DNA of 37,799 nucleotides from Moraxellaceae bacterium (GTDB lineage Bacteria; Pseudomonadota; Gammaproteobacteria; Pseudomonadales; Moraxellaceae), in assembly GCA_020697295.1 (NCBI GenBank), contig JAJFBF010000054.1, forward strand, positions 1 through 37,799, written 5' to 3'. Both the position numbers and the translations under genes were made by a program. Below are positions 1 through 7,828 of this stretch, piece after piece; position 1 is the stretch's first letter, and each line of letters begins with the position of its first letter. The notes under the pieces were generated by a model. That model saw nothing but the letters and a program-made list of their open reading frames with translations, ran no database searches and was not told the origin of the DNA.

Positions 1-790
1 GGTAACCGATAAAGCGGCCCGACGCGTTGAAGATCGGCTCGCCGCTCACCCGGAATTCCTGTGGCGAGCCATCCGGCCTGACGCGGCTGAAGCTGAAATC
101 GATAAAGGGCTGGCGTGCCGCAATCGCGGCTTTCAAGGCATCCCGCTCGGCCTCGTTCCAGCCGGTCGCGTACTGGTCGTCGGCGTCCGCCTGCAAGGCC
201 CCGGTCTGTATGCCCAGCATATTCAGGGCCGCGCCGGAAACCCGGGTGAACTGTCCGTGCTCGTCCTGTTCCCAGTACCAGTCCGAGGCCAGCTCCGTCA
301 GGCTGCGGAAGCGTGCTTCGCTTTCGCGCAGTTCGGCAGTGCGCTCCGCGACGGCCCGCTCCAGCTCCTGGCTGTAGCCTTCCAGCTTCTTGTACAGCAG
401 CCGCACCTCCAGCATGTTGCGAATGCGCGTCTTGACCTCGACCAGATCAAAGGGCTTGCTGATAAAGTCGCGTGCGCCCGCCTGCAGGGCACGCAGCTTG
501 TGGTTCGGCTGGGCGGTCAGCACGATGACGGGCAGGTAGCCGTCCGCACTGCCGGCCTGGAGGCCCTCCATTACCTGAAAGCCATCCATGCCCGGCATCT
601 GCAGATCCAGCAGGATCAGGTCGTATCGATTGGCGTCATTCAGCATGCCCACTTCCTGCGGATTCATGGTCGAGCTGACACAGCGATAGCCAGCCTCTTC
701 CAGTAGTTGCTGAAGCAAGGCAACGTTGGATTCCTGATCGTCAACGATCAGGATGCTCGCGCCCAGGATGTCGTCACTGCTTACCATCAT
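1..790 (-). CDS. Response-regulator receiver plus PAS protein, C-terminus cut by window edge
   Basis: Translation from 790 gives an N-terminal receiver domain (ILIVDDQES near residue 12, phospho-acceptor Asp about residue 62 in LILLDLQMPGMDG, conserved Lys in FISKPFD), a coiled linker (residues 125-160), and then a PAS domain that runs off the window. The output domain (histidine kinase, GGDEF, EAL or other) is therefore unknown. Two ATG codons stand in tandem (790 and 787). The first overlaps the stop of the upstream hybrid kinase as ATGA, which implies translational coupling and a shared operon. Receivers of this type accept phosphate from a hybrid kinase, so the neighbour is the likely partner; that is inference. 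The frame is open to base 1, with no stop seen. Confidence 0.85.
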   Translation of the reverse strand, partial: MMVSSDDILGASILIVDDQESNVALLQQLLEEAGYRCVSSTMNPQEVGMLNDANRYDLILLDLQMPGMDGFQVMEGLQAGSADGYLPVIVLTAQPNHKLRALQAGARDFISKPFDLVEVKTRIRNMLEVRLLYKKLEGYSQELERAVAERTAELRESEARFRSLTELASDWYWEQDEHGQFTRVSGAALNMLGIQTGALQADADDQYATGWNEAERDALKAAIAARQPFIDFSFSRVRPDGSPQEFRVSGEPIFNASGRFIGY

Positions 791-2565
791 GATTTTTCCA
801 CTTCCTTATCGAGGCCGCCCAATCCGGTTTTGGCGAACAGCAGGGCGAGATCCAGCGTACTCATGAACTCATTGACCTTGATCGGCTTGGTGAGATAACG
901 GAAAAAGCCGGCCTCCAGCCCCTTCTCGATATCGCGGGGCATGGCATTGGCGCTCAGCGCCACGACCGGAATATGGCTGGTGGCCGGGTCTTCCGCGAGG
1001 ATTTGCATGGCCGTGATGCCGCTGATGCCAGGCAGGTTGATATCCATCAGGATGACATCCGGCTGCGACGCACGCGCAATTTCGATGCCGCTGCGGCCGT
1101 CGCGCGCACTCAGCAGGCGGATATCCGGCCGGCGCGCCATGAGGTCCTCGACCAGCATCAGGTTGGCCGGGTTGTCTTCGACATACAGCAGGGTGTGCAC
1201 CGGCGCGCCGCCCTGGATCTTCGCCAGCACGACCGCCGCGGGCTCCGCGATGTCCGCGACCACCTGCGGCTTGTCCGTCAGGTTCAGTTCGACCCAGAAC
1301 TCACTGCCTTGATCCACCGTGCTTTCCACACCGATGCTGCCGCCCATCAGTTCGACCAGCCGCTTGCACACCACCAGGCCAATGCCGGTGCCTTGCTCGG
1401 CATTGGCTTCCTGCCCGAGTCGATTGAAGGGCTGGAACAGTTGTGAAATTTCTTCCGGGGTCAATCCCTGCCCCGTGTCCTTGACGCCAATGCGAAGGCG
1501 CCCTGGCGCACTCAGGTCGCAGGCCACGACGACGCTTCCGTCCGCCCGGTTGTACTTGATGGCGTTGGACAGCAGGTTGATCAGGATCTGCTTTACGCGC
1601 GTCCGGTCGGCGTTGAGAAAATACGGGGTTTCGAGCAGGGGAAAGGTCACGCTGATGCCGCGCTGCTGTGCCTGCGGCTCCACCATGGTCTGGCATTCAT
1701 GCATGACATCCGCCAGCGCCATGGGCTCGATCGACAGCGACAGCTTGCCCGATTCGATCAGCGCGAGATCCAGGATCTCGTTGATCAGTTCCAGCAGATA
1801 CCAGCCCGCCTTCAGGATCTGCTCGATGCTGCGCTTCTGGGTCGGCGTCGGCTTGGGGTTGCCGGACTCCATGAGCTGGGCAAAGCCGAGAATGGCGCTG
1901 AGCGGCGTACGCAGCTCGTGGCTCATGTTGGACAGGAAATCCGATTTGGCCAGATTGGCCTTCTCGGCCAGCAATTTGGCGCTTTCGAGCTCCGCGCCCT
2001 TTTCCTCCAGCACCTGCGCGAGCCGGATTCGTTCCACCTTGACCTGCTGCCGCGCCGTGTTATCGGTGCTGATCAGCAAATAGCCGATGATCTTGCCTTG
2101 CACATCGCGCAGGGCCGTTACCGACACCATGCCCGGGAAGCGGCTGCCATCCTTGCGCACATAGGTCAGCTCGTAAATATCCTCGATGCCGCGCCTGGCC
2201 TTGAAGACCAGGGCTTCGAAGCCTGCCGTGATCGGTGTTGCGAGCTCCAGACTAAGGGCCATGGCCCGCGCGACCAGTTCCTCCGGATCGGAGATATCGG
2301 CCGGCGTGACCCGATTGACGACATCCACTGCCGCATAGCCCAGCATGCGCTCGGCGCCCACATTGAAAATCTGGATCACCCCTTTTTCATCGGTGGCGAT
2401 GCTGGAGAAGTGGGCACTGTTGAAAATGGCTTCCTGCAAGGCATCGGCCTTGAGCAGGGTGGGCGGCCGAAGAATTGCAGCGGTGTCCGTGCGGGACTCC
2501 AACCTCCCGTCGAGGCCATCGCCAGCTCCGGCTTTTGGCGTTAACTCTTGATCGTGATCACTCAT
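787..2565 (-). CDS. Hybrid sensor histidine kinase (PAS-HisKA-HATPase-receiver)
   Basis: A 592-residue kinase. Order seen: PAS domain about residues 45-170 (IQIFNVGAERMLGY, then RKDGSRFPGMVSVTAL), short coiled coil 175-208, HisKA with phospho-His216 in SNMSHELRTPL, HATPase with N-box LLSNAIKYN (about 331-339), G1 DTGQGL (363) and G2 GTGIGL (392), and a C-terminal receiver with Asp508 in VILMDINLPGISG. No transmembrane segment is visible, so it is probably a cytosolic sensor. The ligand of the PAS domain cannot be told. The gene overlaps the following receiver-PAS gene by 4 bases, which suggests a phosphorelay pair made from one transcript. The ATG at 2565 starts the frame; a later in-frame start would remove only the N-terminal low-complexity stretch. 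Confidence 0.93.
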   Translation of the reverse strand: MSDHDQELTPKAGAGDGLDGRLESRTDTAAILRPPTLLKADALQEAIFNSAHFSSIATDEKGVIQIFNVGAERMLGYAAVDVVNRVTPADISDPEELVARAMALSLELATPITAGFEALVFKARRGIEDIYELTYVRKDGSRFPGMVSVTALRDVQGKIIGYLLISTDNTARQQVKVERIRLAQVLEEKGAELESAKLLAEKANLAKSDFLSNMSHELRTPLSAILGFAQLMESGNPKPTPTQKRSIEQILKAGWYLLELINEILDLALIESGKLSLSIEPMALADVMHECQTMVEPQAQQRGISVTFPLLETPYFLNADRTRVKQILINLLSNAIKYNRADGSVVVACDLSAPGRLRIGVKDTGQGLTPEEISQLFQPFNRLGQEANAEQGTGIGLVVCKRLVELMGGSIGVESTVDQGSEFWVELNLTDKPQVVADIAEPAAVVLAKIQGGAPVHTLLYVEDNPANLMLVEDLMARRPDIRLLSARDGRSGIEIARASQPDVILMDINLPGISGITAMQILAEDPATSHIPVVALSANAMPRDIEKGLEAGFFRYLTKPIKVNEFMSTLDLALLFAKTGLGGLDKEVEKS

Positions 2566-2981
2566 AGCGGTCGTTTCCTCAGGCGTCGTCTAACGGCGGC
2601 GCGCTCACCCCAGGCCATCAGCTACTGCCCTGGAGGGATAATCAAAAATTGGCAATCGGGAAACCCGGTCGAGAACAGCAAGGTGAACCAGCACCTCGGG
2701 CCAGGGAAATCCGGCCGGGGCCGCGACCAACACGGGCTGTCGGCTCACAGCAAGGGAACGCCGGAGGTGAATCAATCGACATCAATCACGGGAAGAACCG
2801 GAAAGCCGGGCCCCGTCAGGAGCGTAGCCAAGGCTTCAAAAGATCCCAGTCTACGCTTGTTTCCCCCGGCTGTACGTTTGACGACAGGGCGCCTTCCGGA
2901 CTGCCAAAAGCCCGCACAGTGCCAACTGTACGGGCTCGGGAGCCGGCCAACCGCCGCTGTTATCCAGCGCTTGACCCGGCC
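2566..2981. other. Intergenic region without a convincing gene
   Basis: This stretch lies between the start of the hybrid kinase and the stop of an OmpA-like lipoprotein gene. Frames on the plus strand stay open across it, but their translations are Arg/Pro/Gly-rich, show no domain and run antisense into the neighbouring gene, so I do not call them. It should contain the kinase promoter near 2570-2650, but no clear -35/-10 pair stands out. The only definite element is the terminator hairpin at 2906-2936. Confidence 0.6.
2906..2936 (-). terminator. Rho-independent terminator of the envelope gene block
   Basis: An inverted repeat pairs 2909-2920 with 2925-2936 (12-bp stem with one mismatch, 4-base loop). 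Read on the minus strand it is followed by TTTT (2909-2906). It lies 46 bases past the stop of the OmpA-like lipoprotein gene, in the right orientation to end the minus-strand block from 7447 to 2982. Confidence 0.75.
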
Positions 2982-3926
2982 TTACTTCGAGCGTGCAGCC
3001 AGGTCGGCAATGATGACTTCAACGCGGCGGTTCTGCTGCCGGTCCGCCGCCGCAACGTTGCCGGCAATCGGCACTGCCTCACCCTTGCCGGAAGCAGTGA
3101 GGCGGCCGGCGGCAATGCCGCGACTCACCAGGTAGGCCTTCACCGCATCGGCGCGACGCTGCGACAAACCCAGGTTGGTCGCCGCACTGCCGATGCTGTC
3201 GGTATGGCCTTCGATGGCCACGGTGCGATCCGGATACTGGCCGAGAAAGGCGACCAGCTTGTCGAGACTGCTGGCGGCGCCGCCATTCAGCTCGGCACGG
3301 CCACTTGAAAACAGCACGTCACCCAGCGTCACGACCAGGCCGCGGTCTGTGGGCCTGGCATTTAGCGCGGTAATCTGGCGTTGCAAGTCTGCCGCCTGCT
3401 GCATGGCTACTGCAGTGTCGACATCGGCGGCGTCCGCCTGTCGGCGCGCGACGTCGGCATCCGCACGAGAGAGATCGGCCTGATTTTTTGCGGTGCTGGC
3501 GTCGAGCCGTGCCAGCGTCGCATCGTTACGGGCGAGCGTCGCATCGTTACGAGCCATTTCGGCTTCACGAGTGCGGGAATCCAGCCGCGCACTTTCACGC
3601 TGCTCCTTCAGCATGCTGCGCTCATCCTCCGCCAGGCGGGTTTGCGCCTGGGCCCAGGCGGTATCGACCTTGCGCGCCGCCATGACTACCAGATGATTAC
3701 CAACCGCCGCATCTTTTTGCGGCTTTTCGGCGGCGAGTACCGCAAGCTCCGCTTCCTTGATCGCAACGGGCGCCAGACTGGCCAATCGCGGGTCGGCTTG
3801 CAGCTGGGTCAGCTTGACCCGCGCGTTGTCGGCGCCTTCCGGCCTGGTCGGCAGCGAGGAACAGGCGGTCATGAGTAGCGAGGCCAAGGCGGCGGCGATC
3901 AGTGTCTTCGGGTGTGATGTATTCAT
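2982..3926 (-). CDS. OmpA-family lipoprotein with coiled-coil middle region
   Basis: A 314-residue envelope protein. The N-terminus is a lipoprotein signal (hydrophobic core residues 9-18, candidate lipidated Cys22 in LLMTACSS). Residues 30-110 resemble DUF4398. Residues 110-190 are Ala/Arg/Asp/Gln-rich with a heptad pattern and include an exact repeat of ARNDATL. The C-terminus (about 197-308) is an OmpA-like peptidoglycan-binding domain with GHTDSIG, the LSQRRADAVKAYL helix and QNRRVEV. It probably sits in the outer membrane and binds peptidoglycan. It begins inside the stop of the DUF4398 lipoprotein gene (ATGA, 3923-3926), so the two are translationally coupled. A DUF4398 protein followed by an OmpA-domain protein is a recurring gene pair; its exact role is not known to me. 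Confidence 0.9.
   Translation of the reverse strand: MNTSHPKTLIAAALASLLMTACSSLPTRPEGADNARVKLTQLQADPRLASLAPVAIKEAELAVLAAEKPQKDAAVGNHLVVMAARKVDTAWAQAQTRLAEDERSMLKEQRESARLDSRTREAEMARNDATLARNDATLARLDASTAKNQADLSRADADVARRQADAADVDTAVAMQQAADLQRQITALNARPTDRGLVVTLGDVLFSSGRAELNGGAASSLDKLVAFLGQYPDRTVAIEGHTDSIGSAATNLGLSQRRADAVKAYLVSRGIAAGRLTASGKGEAVPIAGNVAAADRQQNRRVEVIIADLAARSK
3514..3551 (-). repeat. 21-bp period tandem repeat coding for a heptad
   Basis: A 17-base identical unit occurs at 3514-3530 and again at 3535-3551, with a period of 21 bases. In the coding frame it gives the repeated heptad ARNDATL in the coiled-coil part of the OmpA-like lipoprotein. This is an in-frame duplication of one coiled-coil heptad and not a CRISPR or regulatory repeat. 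Confidence 0.85.
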
Positions 3927-4327
3927 TTTTTTGCTCCGGTATTGCGCTGCATTTCCTGCTTCAAGGTAGCAGTGCTGGCCTGCATTTCAGCGTTGATCGC
4001 CTGGGCTTTGGCGGCCTCTGCCCTGGCCAGGGCAAGCTCGGCGGCAGCACGGGACTGTTCAGCGAGGCGCTTTGCTATATCCATCTCCTTTTTCTCCGTC
4101 GCCGTGCGTGCAGCGGTGAGACTCTCGCGTGCCGCCCCGAGTTCAGGAGAAGCATATTCCGCTGCGCGGGCCTGTTCGGCGCTGGCAATGGCCTGCTCGG
4201 CCGCTTGCAGGGCCTGGGTGGGCGGCTGCGGCGTCGAGGCGCAGGCCGCCAGCAGGAGCAGGCCCGCCGTTACGCTGGCCAACCGCCACGTGAAGGCGCG
4301 GCTTGTAAATTGCGTGTTCTGGTTCAT
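3923..4327 (-). CDS. DUF4398-type lipoprotein
   Basis: A 134-residue small lipoprotein. The signal sequence has a basic start and hydrophobic core (residues 15-28) ending in LLLAACAS, with the lipidated Cys about residue 29. The mature part is almost wholly helical, rich in Ala, Glu, Gln and Arg (AAEQAIASAEQARAAEYASPEL is the typical DUF4398 opening). AGGGAA lies about 6 bases before the ATG at 4327. The gene sits between the double-OmpA barrel gene and the OmpA lipoprotein gene and overlaps the latter by 4 bases. Function is unknown; location in the periplasm, anchored to a membrane, is inferred from the signal. Confidence 0.88.
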   Translation of the reverse strand: MNQNTQFTSRAFTWRLASVTAGLLLLAACASTPQPPTQALQAAEQAIASAEQARAAEYASPELGAARESLTAARTATEKKEMDIAKRLAEQSRAAAELALARAEAAKAQAINAEMQASTATLKQEMQRNTGAKK

Positions 4328-4411
4328 GTTGATTCCCTGTCTGGAAATGCCGGAAGCGATGGCCTCCGGTCAGGCGACGATGGCCGCCCACGGTGGGTGC
4401 GTGCAGGCGGC

Positions 4412-4446
4412 CCCTGCTCGTCACGCGGCAAGGCGTGACGGCAGGG
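4412..4446 (-). other. Strong intergenic hairpin between OmpA barrel and DUF4398 genes
   Basis: Bases 4419-4426 pair perfectly with 4433-4440, and the stem continues after a single bulged base with 4412-4417 against 4441-4446. No T-run follows on either strand, so it is not a standard intrinsic terminator. Its place between two co-oriented envelope genes suits partial attenuation or stabilisation of the upstream mRNA; that role is inference. Confidence 0.55.
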
Positions 4447-4462
4447 CGCCCCGTTGCATCCC

Positions 4463-5944
4463 TTATTTGCGGTAGTTGAAGATGATGTTGACGCGGCGAT
4501 TTTCCTGCTGGCCTTCGACGCTCGTGCTGTAGGCGAAGCGACGGGTCTGACCGAAACCCTGGGCAGTGAGGCGCGAACGATCGGCGCCCAGCTTGTCCAC
4601 CATGTAATTCACCACGCTCTGGGCGCGACGCTGCGACATTTCCATCGCCAGCTCAGGAGTGGCCTGCATATTTCCGGTATGGCCCTCCACCGTTGCGGTA
4701 ACGCGGGGATTCGCCTTCAGGAACTTCGCCACCTTGCGCAGCTCGCCATCATACTGCGGCTTGACGTCGGCCTGGTTCTCGTCGAACTCCATTTCCATGG
4801 CCATGGTAGTGCGGGCGGGAACCACTGCGAGCCCCTCGATATCCGTGGCGCAGGCAATCACCGCGTTGATGCGACGGTTAATGCGCTTGCCTTCTTCGGT
4901 ATCATTGGAAACCAGCGGACGGGTATCGCCGTAGCCCACGGCCCGCACCCGCGAATGCGCTATCTGGAAGGTATCCACGAGATACCGCGCCACCGTCTCG
5001 GCGCGGCTCCGGGACAGTGCGATATTGTGCTCGGTAGCGCCGACATTGTCGGAGTGGCCCTCAATCAGGGCGGTGCTGGCGGGATATTTCTTCAGGAAGG
5101 TGCCCACCACGCCGAGTTTTTCCTTCTCTTCGCGCTGAATCTCGTCCTGGTCAATTTCGAACTGGATGTCGAGAATGCTGCAGTACTGCTCGGTGCGTGC
5201 GGCAACCGGCACCACCACCAGGACAGGCGCTGCCGCCACCGCAGCCACTGCAACAGGCGCCGTGGAGACTGGCGCATCGTTGCTATCCTCCTTGCTCCGG
5301 CCAAAGCGGTAGACCACGCCGAGCGATATCAGGTCGATGTCGCCTTTGTTGCCCACCGCATCGTCGATCCGGTAGCGCTCGGCTTCGGCGCGCATGCCGA
5401 AGGACTGGCTGAAATCATATTGCAGGCCAACGCCGAGCTTGTAGTTCAGGTCACGGACCCTCGCGCCCGGATTGGGCAGGCTGACTGCCCCCGTACCGCC
5501 GAAGGAATCCTTGGCCTGGGCGTAGTTCAGGCCGGCACGGGCCAGGGCAGAAAACTTCTCGGTAATGGGCAGCTTGCCGACAGCATCGACGTTCAGGCCA
5601 TTGAGCCTGATATTGCCGTTCAGGGTGCCGGCGGGCGTCGTTGTCGCCGTAAAGCCCATGTTCCCCAGATCGAAGTAGCCCCCTTCAAGCGCGAAGTAGC
5701 GATTGAACTCGTAGCCGCCAAAGAGCTTGAAGCCCATGTCGCGGTCGTCGTCATAGATGGTGGCCGCGCTGAAGCCGTTAGCCAGCAGGCTGCGGGTGAT
5801 CCTCTCGTTATCAATTTCTGCCCGGGATTGGCCGACGCTGGCGCCGCCGTACCAGCCGGCCTCCTCCGCCATCGCCCAGGGGCTGGCCAATCCGGACAGT
5901 GTGACGAGGCTCAGCGCCCCGATTTTCTTCGCTACGTGTTTCAT
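4463..5944 (-). CDS. Outer-membrane barrel protein with two OmpA domains
   Basis: A 493-residue exported protein. A signal peptide (residues 1-26, ending AMA) leads into an OmpA-type beta-barrel (about 27-215, alternating strands, ending VVYRFG). An Ala/Val/Pro-rich linker (222-250) follows, then two successive OmpA-like domains: one about 255-365 with GHSDNVG and LSRSRAETV, and one about 380-493 with GHTGN and MSQRRAQSV. OmpA proteins normally have one such domain. In the second copy the Asp of the usual GHTDN motif is Gly, so peptidoglycan binding may be weakened. GGAGAAG lies about 6 bases before the ATG. The role is probably linking outer membrane to cell wall. It is followed by two lipoproteins of the same kind on the same strand. 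Confidence 0.92.
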   Translation of the reverse strand: MKHVAKKIGALSLVTLSGLASPWAMAEEAGWYGGASVGQSRAEIDNERITRSLLANGFSAATIYDDDRDMGFKLFGGYEFNRYFALEGGYFDLGNMGFTATTTPAGTLNGNIRLNGLNVDAVGKLPITEKFSALARAGLNYAQAKDSFGGTGAVSLPNPGARVRDLNYKLGVGLQYDFSQSFGMRAEAERYRIDDAVGNKGDIDLISLGVVYRFGRSKEDSNDAPVSTAPVAVAAVAAAPVLVVVPVAARTEQYCSILDIQFEIDQDEIQREEKEKLGVVGTFLKKYPASTALIEGHSDNVGATEHNIALSRSRAETVARYLVDTFQIAHSRVRAVGYGDTRPLVSNDTEEGKRINRRINAVIACATDIEGLAVVPARTTMAMEMEFDENQADVKPQYDGELRKVAKFLKANPRVTATVEGHTGNMQATPELAMEMSQRRAQSVVNYMVDKLGADRSRLTAQGFGQTRRFAYSTSVEGQQENRRVNIIFNYRK

Positions 5945-6088
5945 GTGCTTCTCCAGATCGCTGGCGGCAACTCATTCATTGCGCCAGCGCGAATTCACTT
6001 GGTTTCGGCCCCCTCCCCTTTTGGGGAGAAGCTGCCGGTATTTCTGCTTTTATCGGGTTCTGCCCGGACTTCGGGTACTTGCGATTTC

Positions 6089-7447
6089 TTATTTGCAGGT
6101 ACTGGGCGAATTCGGATTTCCGGGCACTGACACCACATTGGAGTCGAGGACAAAGGCGCCTGCCGCAAACGCACCGGCCAGCAGCCTGCCGCAGGAGCTC
6201 GCGCCGGTTTCCATGGTGATGCTTTCAGAGGCCAGGAGGTTGCCGTTCCACTCCGCTGCGGTGCCCAGCGTTCCGGAGGTACCGGCCTGCCACCAGACAT
6301 TGGAGGCCTTGGCGCCATTGATCAGCAGGATGCGGGTGTGGGGGCCGGGAGAGACAGCGCCGGCGGCGGCGTCAATGGTGCTCGTTGACTGGAAGACGAA
6401 GACCGCATTGGAGTCACCCTGGCCATCCAGCGTGATGTCGCCGGTAATCAGGATGGAGGTGAGGGATTGATACAGGCCGGGAGCGAAGTAGTTGTCACCC
6501 TGCACCATTGCCGCGCCGGTCGGCTCACCCAGCGTAGTGCCCGCCGGGAGGCTGGTGGCCCCGTCCAAAGAACCTGCAGCCGGGGGGCCAGCCGTGGGAG
6601 TGATGCTGAGAAATGCCGCCTTCAGATCGTTCATGATGGCGGTCGAGGTGGGGCCTGCACCGGAAAACAAGGGGCTGATCACGGTACCGGTCAGGGTGGG
6701 GGTGGAGCCGTTGCTGCCGCACAGACCGAAGCCGCCGACCGCATCGATGGCCACCGCATTACAGGTGGTATTCGGATCCAGCACGACATCGCCGTTGATG
6801 TGGCTGACCGGGCTGGTGGTGGTGTTGGTGATGCCGGCGGTGGCGGCGATCCCGAACGGGGCAGCCAGGCCGAGGTTGATCGGCGCCAGGCCCGTCGCGG
6901 CCGGAGTGATGGTCGTAAAGGACCATTCATAGCTACAGGCGAGGGGAACGGGAGTGACTGCGGCGCTGGTGGCGGCCGTGGTGATGGTCGCCGTGTAGGA
7001 AATGCCCGGCTGCAGGGCGGCCGCTGTGGTCAGCGTCGCCGTCGTGCCTGCCGCATTCAGGACGGTGGTGCCGGGCGCGTCAGTGCCGGCCAGCGTTTGC
7101 TTCAGCGTAAAGGTGAGCAGCGGCGAGTCGATGGTCAGCGGGGCCATCGCCAGGCTGAAATCGGCCACGATCAGCTTGCCGCCGCCGGCCACGCCACTGG
7201 TGCTCGTGGTCACGGACAGGTCGGCGTCGGTCGGGTTAGAGGCGGTCGCCGTGGGGATGGTGAGGCTGGCGGTGGGGCATGCCGCGCCCGGGATGATGGG
7301 GGTGCCGACCACGACCGGCCCGGGGAGGGCTGATGCGCCGCCCGAGCCCAGGATGGGGTCACCCCCTCCGCAACCTGCCGCCATGGCGCTTAACAGCGCC
7401 GTCATGAGCCATGTCCGGCCCCTGGATTGATTTTTAGTCCTGTTCAT
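6089..7447 (-). CDS. Ice-binding-like (DUF3494) lipoprotein with Ig-like domain
   Basis: A 452-residue secreted lipoprotein. I chose the ATG at 7447 because AGGGGAAG precedes it and a clean signal follows (hydrophobic core 13-24, lipobox MAAGC, Cys26); the frame extends upstream to 7594 but with no signal-like sequence. Gly-rich spacer, then an Ig-like SbsA/Big_5-type domain (about 55-175, ending YEWSFTT), then a DUF3494 ice-binding-like beta-helix (about 190-450: FGIAATAGITNT, HINGDVVLDP, GDITLDGQGDSNAVFVFQ, WNGNLLA, CGRLLAGAFA). DUF3494 includes true ice-binding proteins, but many members in mesophiles act as surface adhesins or have no known role, so antifreeze activity is not shown here. 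It is upstream of and co-oriented with the OmpA genes. Confidence 0.9.
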   Translation of the reverse strand: MNRTKNQSRGRTWLMTALLSAMAAGCGGGDPILGSGGASALPGPVVVGTPIIPGAACPTASLTIPTATASNPTDADLSVTTSTSGVAGGGKLIVADFSLAMAPLTIDSPLLTFTLKQTLAGTDAPGTTVLNAAGTTATLTTAAALQPGISYTATITTAATSAAVTPVPLACSYEWSFTTITPAATGLAPINLGLAAPFGIAATAGITNTTTSPVSHINGDVVLDPNTTCNAVAIDAVGGFGLCGSNGSTPTLTGTVISPLFSGAGPTSTAIMNDLKAAFLSITPTAGPPAAGSLDGATSLPAGTTLGEPTGAAMVQGDNYFAPGLYQSLTSILITGDITLDGQGDSNAVFVFQSTSTIDAAAGAVSPGPHTRILLINGAKASNVWWQAGTSGTLGTAAEWNGNLLASESITMETGASSCGRLLAGAFAAGAFVLDSNVVSVPGNPNSPSTCK

Positions 7448-7828
7448 TTTGCTTCCCCTGTCGGATCCAGGAAGCCCTCGGCGTGATTGAGTGCTTATGC
7501 CGGGCTTCGCTGTTTTTAAGTTCGGTCCAAGCGCCCTGGAGGACTCTCGGTGCGGTGCTGTACACCACTGCATCGGAGTTAACGCTTCTGCCACAAGACT
7601 CTCGGTGTGCTAGCGCACTTAGGCGGAATATCCGGGGAATTGATGCCCGCAAGCGGCCGGATCCGGGCCTGCGCAGGCGTAAAAGGTCGCTACGCAGCGA
7701 CCATGGCGGCGCCGCCCGACGATTTTCAGGAAGGATTGCGGGCAGCGTGAGGCTGCTGGAATTGATGCTTTTGATGCCGCTGCGGGAGCACACCCAGCCA
7801 GGCGGACGCCCTCAGCGTCGTCGCCCTA
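7448..7828. other. Intergenic region with short repeats and palindromes
   Basis: No convincing gene. An 11-base direct repeat (GACTCTCGGTG) occurs at 7542-7552 and 7597-7607. A 12-base palindrome lies at 7667-7678, and a hairpin at 7685-7702 is described separately. The region should carry the promoter of the DUF3494 gene, but I could not choose a -35/-10 pair. Frames that cross it give Arg-rich translations without any domain. Confidence 0.55.
7681..7702 (-). terminator. Candidate terminator of acyl-CoA synthetase gene
   Basis: A perfect 7-bp stem (7685-7691 with 7696-7702, 4-base loop) is followed on the minus strand by TTTT (7684-7681). It lies about 130 bases beyond the synthetase stop and in the right direction. 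The T-run is short, and the sequence also resembles a REP-like palindrome, so the call is moderate. Confidence 0.5.

Noticed and set aside
4454-6130. 558-codon plus-strand frame
   Set aside because: Antisense to the double-OmpA gene; no recognisable domain and no ribosome site.
7434-7793. 119-codon minus-strand frame before the DUF3494 gene
   Set aside because: Arg/Ser-rich with no domain or ribosome site; it overlaps the likely promoter.
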